Below are positions 63,076 through 64,000 of a stretch of DNA of 64,000 nucleotides, piece after piece. The notes under the pieces are model-generated. The model did not search any database, was not told where the DNA came from, and worked only from the letters and a program-made list of their open reading frames with translations. Position 1 is the stretch's first letter. The number at the start of each line of letters is the position of its first letter. The DNA is taken from assembly GCF_026242055.1 (NCBI RefSeq), contig NZ_JAPJDL010000006.1:295773-359772 (forward strand), read 5' to 3'. The position numbers and the translations under genes were made by a program. The stretch is from Lentzea sp. NEAU-D7 (lineage in GTDB: Bacteria > Actinomycetota > Actinomycetes > Mycobacteriales > Pseudonocardiaceae).

Positions 63076-63161
63076 CGCAAATTCGTAAACACTCTTGCCG
63101 ATGAAGGTCCGGACCCCTTACCGTTGCCGCACCGCCGCCCGGGACACCCCGGGAGGAACGC

Positions 63162-63950
63162 GTGAAGATCTCAGGCCGCATCGCGGCCGCGGTTCTCACC
63201 TGCGTCGCGCTCGCCACCGCGACGACGGGAACCGCTCAGGCAGCCGACCTGAACGACCCGCGCATGAAGGACATCGCGATGCAGATCGTGTCCAGCGCGG
63301 AGAACTCGTCCACGAACTGGCGCGCCCAGTTCGGCTACATCGAGGACATCGACGACGGCCGCGGCTACACCGCCGGCATCATCGGCTTCTGCAGCGGCAC
63401 GGGAGACATGCTCGACCTCGTCGAGCTGTACAAGCAGCGCAAACCCGGCAACGTGCTGGAGAAGTACCTCCCCGCGCTGCGCAGGGTGAACGGCACCGAC
63501 TCGCACGCCGGACTGGATCCCAACTACACCAAGGACTGGAAGACAGCGGCCAAGGACTCCGTCTTCAAGGCTGCGCAGGAGTCCGAGCGCGACCGCGTGT
63601 ACTTCAACCCGGCCCTGCGCCAGGCCAAGGCCGACGGCGTGCGCGCCCTGGGCCAGTTCGCCTACTACGACGCGATCGTCATGCACGGCGACGGCTGGGG
63701 CAGCCTGGACTTCTCCGGCATCCGCAAACGCGCGCTGGCCAAGGCGAAGCCCCCGTCGCAGGGCGGCAACGAGACCACGTGGCTCAACGCCTTCATGGAC
63801 GCCCGCGTGTGGACCATGAAGCAGGAGCCCGCGCACGAGGACACGACCCGCGTGGACACCGCGCAGCGCGTGTGGCTCAAGGCGGGCAACCTCGACCTGA
63901 ACACACCGCTGAGGTGGAAGGTCTACGGCCAGAGCTTCGAGATCAAGTAG
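63162..63950 (+). CDS. GH46 chitosanase, secreted
   Basis: 262 aa with Sec signal ending in AQA (KISGRIAAAVLTCVALA). GH46 hallmarks: catalytic Glu47 in SSAENSS and Asp64/65 in EDIDDGRGYTAGIIGF. Hydrolyses chitosan. GTG at 63162, GGGAGGAA upstream. Followed by a perfect hairpin. Confidence 0.93.
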   Translation: MKISGRIAAAVLTCVALATATTGTAQAADLNDPRMKDIAMQIVSSAENSSTNWRAQFGYIEDIDDGRGYTAGIIGFCSGTGDMLDLVELYKQRKPGNVLEKYLPALRRVNGTDSHAGLDPNYTKDWKTAAKDSVFKAAQESERDRVYFNPALRQAKADGVRALGQFAYYDAIVMHGDGWGSLDFSGIRKRALAKAKPPSQGGNETTWLNAFMDARVWTMKQEPAHEDTTRVDTAQRVWLKAGNLDLNTPLRWKVYGQSFEIK

Positions 63951-63958
63951 GCCGGAAC

Positions 63959-63995
63959 GGCGTCTGCGAGTACCGCAGCGGTACTCGCAGACGCC
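63959..63995 (+). terminator. Perfect 16-bp hairpin terminator after chitosanase
   Basis: Arms 63959-63974 and 63980-63995, five-base loop, beginning 8 bp after the stop. Confidence 0.85.
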
Positions 63996-64000
63996 CACCC

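Overview
The window comes from a high-GC actinomycete. Coding frames are GC3-rich, GTG starts and ATGA/GTGA coupled starts are common, and the gene set (FolP2-like DHPS, DUF2786 protein, GH46 chitosanase, S8 subtilase, secreted tripeptidyl-aminopeptidase-type hydrolase, BNR-propeller/ThiS pair, GluBCD-type transporter) looks like Pseudonocardiales (Lentzea/Saccharothrix-like). The genus is an inference from gene content only.

Region 1, 1-24.7 kb, is a defence island. A 5'-truncated SF2/SNF2-type helicase is coupled to a large Eco57I-class adenine methyltransferase (DISARM DrmD/DrmMI-like pair). After a 670-bp gene-free gap comes a minus-strand operon, read 15403 to 6439: Cas4/RecB-like PD-(D/E)XK nuclease with a cysteine cluster, zinc-ribbon REase, XPD/DinG-type helicase with a probable Fe-S cluster, and a pPIWI-RE protein. 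Divergent from it is an HTH + N6-methylase + HsdS-like TRD fusion whose motif IV reads HPPF instead of NPPF. Convergent with that is a 1266-aa RecD-like SF1 helicase with a C-terminal nuclease. Together, 6.4-21.5 kb look like an extended pPIWI-RE system and are the most interesting part of the window. The island continues with a dead DUF5655-family nuclease gene and an EVE-like/PD-(D/E)XK nuclease.

Region 2, 23.5-31 kb, is a Wadjet plasmid-defence locus in the order jetD-jetA-jetB-jetC (DUF3323/DUF2399, DUF2397, DUF2398, TIGR02680). jetABC look intact and are translationally coupled, but jetD is broken by a frameshift at a C run.

Region 3, 31-37.6 kb: DUF6998 protein and a DEDDh exonuclease/TerB/BRCT protein, a graveyard of a LuxR regulator and a cytochrome P450 joined head to tail, then a folP2-like operon and small conserved actinobacterial genes.

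Region 4, 37.6-64 kb, is mostly chromosomal housekeeping and secretion: a 1.4-kb C/A-skewed spacer, esterase-like phytase-family secreted protein, SNF2 helicase + SWIM protein, MIO-family ammonia-lyase homologue with an unusual Gly-Thr-Gly triad, quinone oxidoreductase with a candidate MerR-type promoter, a repeat-rich spacer, ThiS/BNR pair, acyl-CoA dehydrogenase, TetR/SnoaL-like pair with a palindromic operator, an asparaginase joined to a glutamate-type ABC transporter lacking its ATPase, cold-shock protein, sugar-binding lipoprotein, subtilase, MerR regulator, secreted peptidase and chitosanase. A poly-C rich partial duplication at about 41.3 kb is probably a sequence or assembly artefact.
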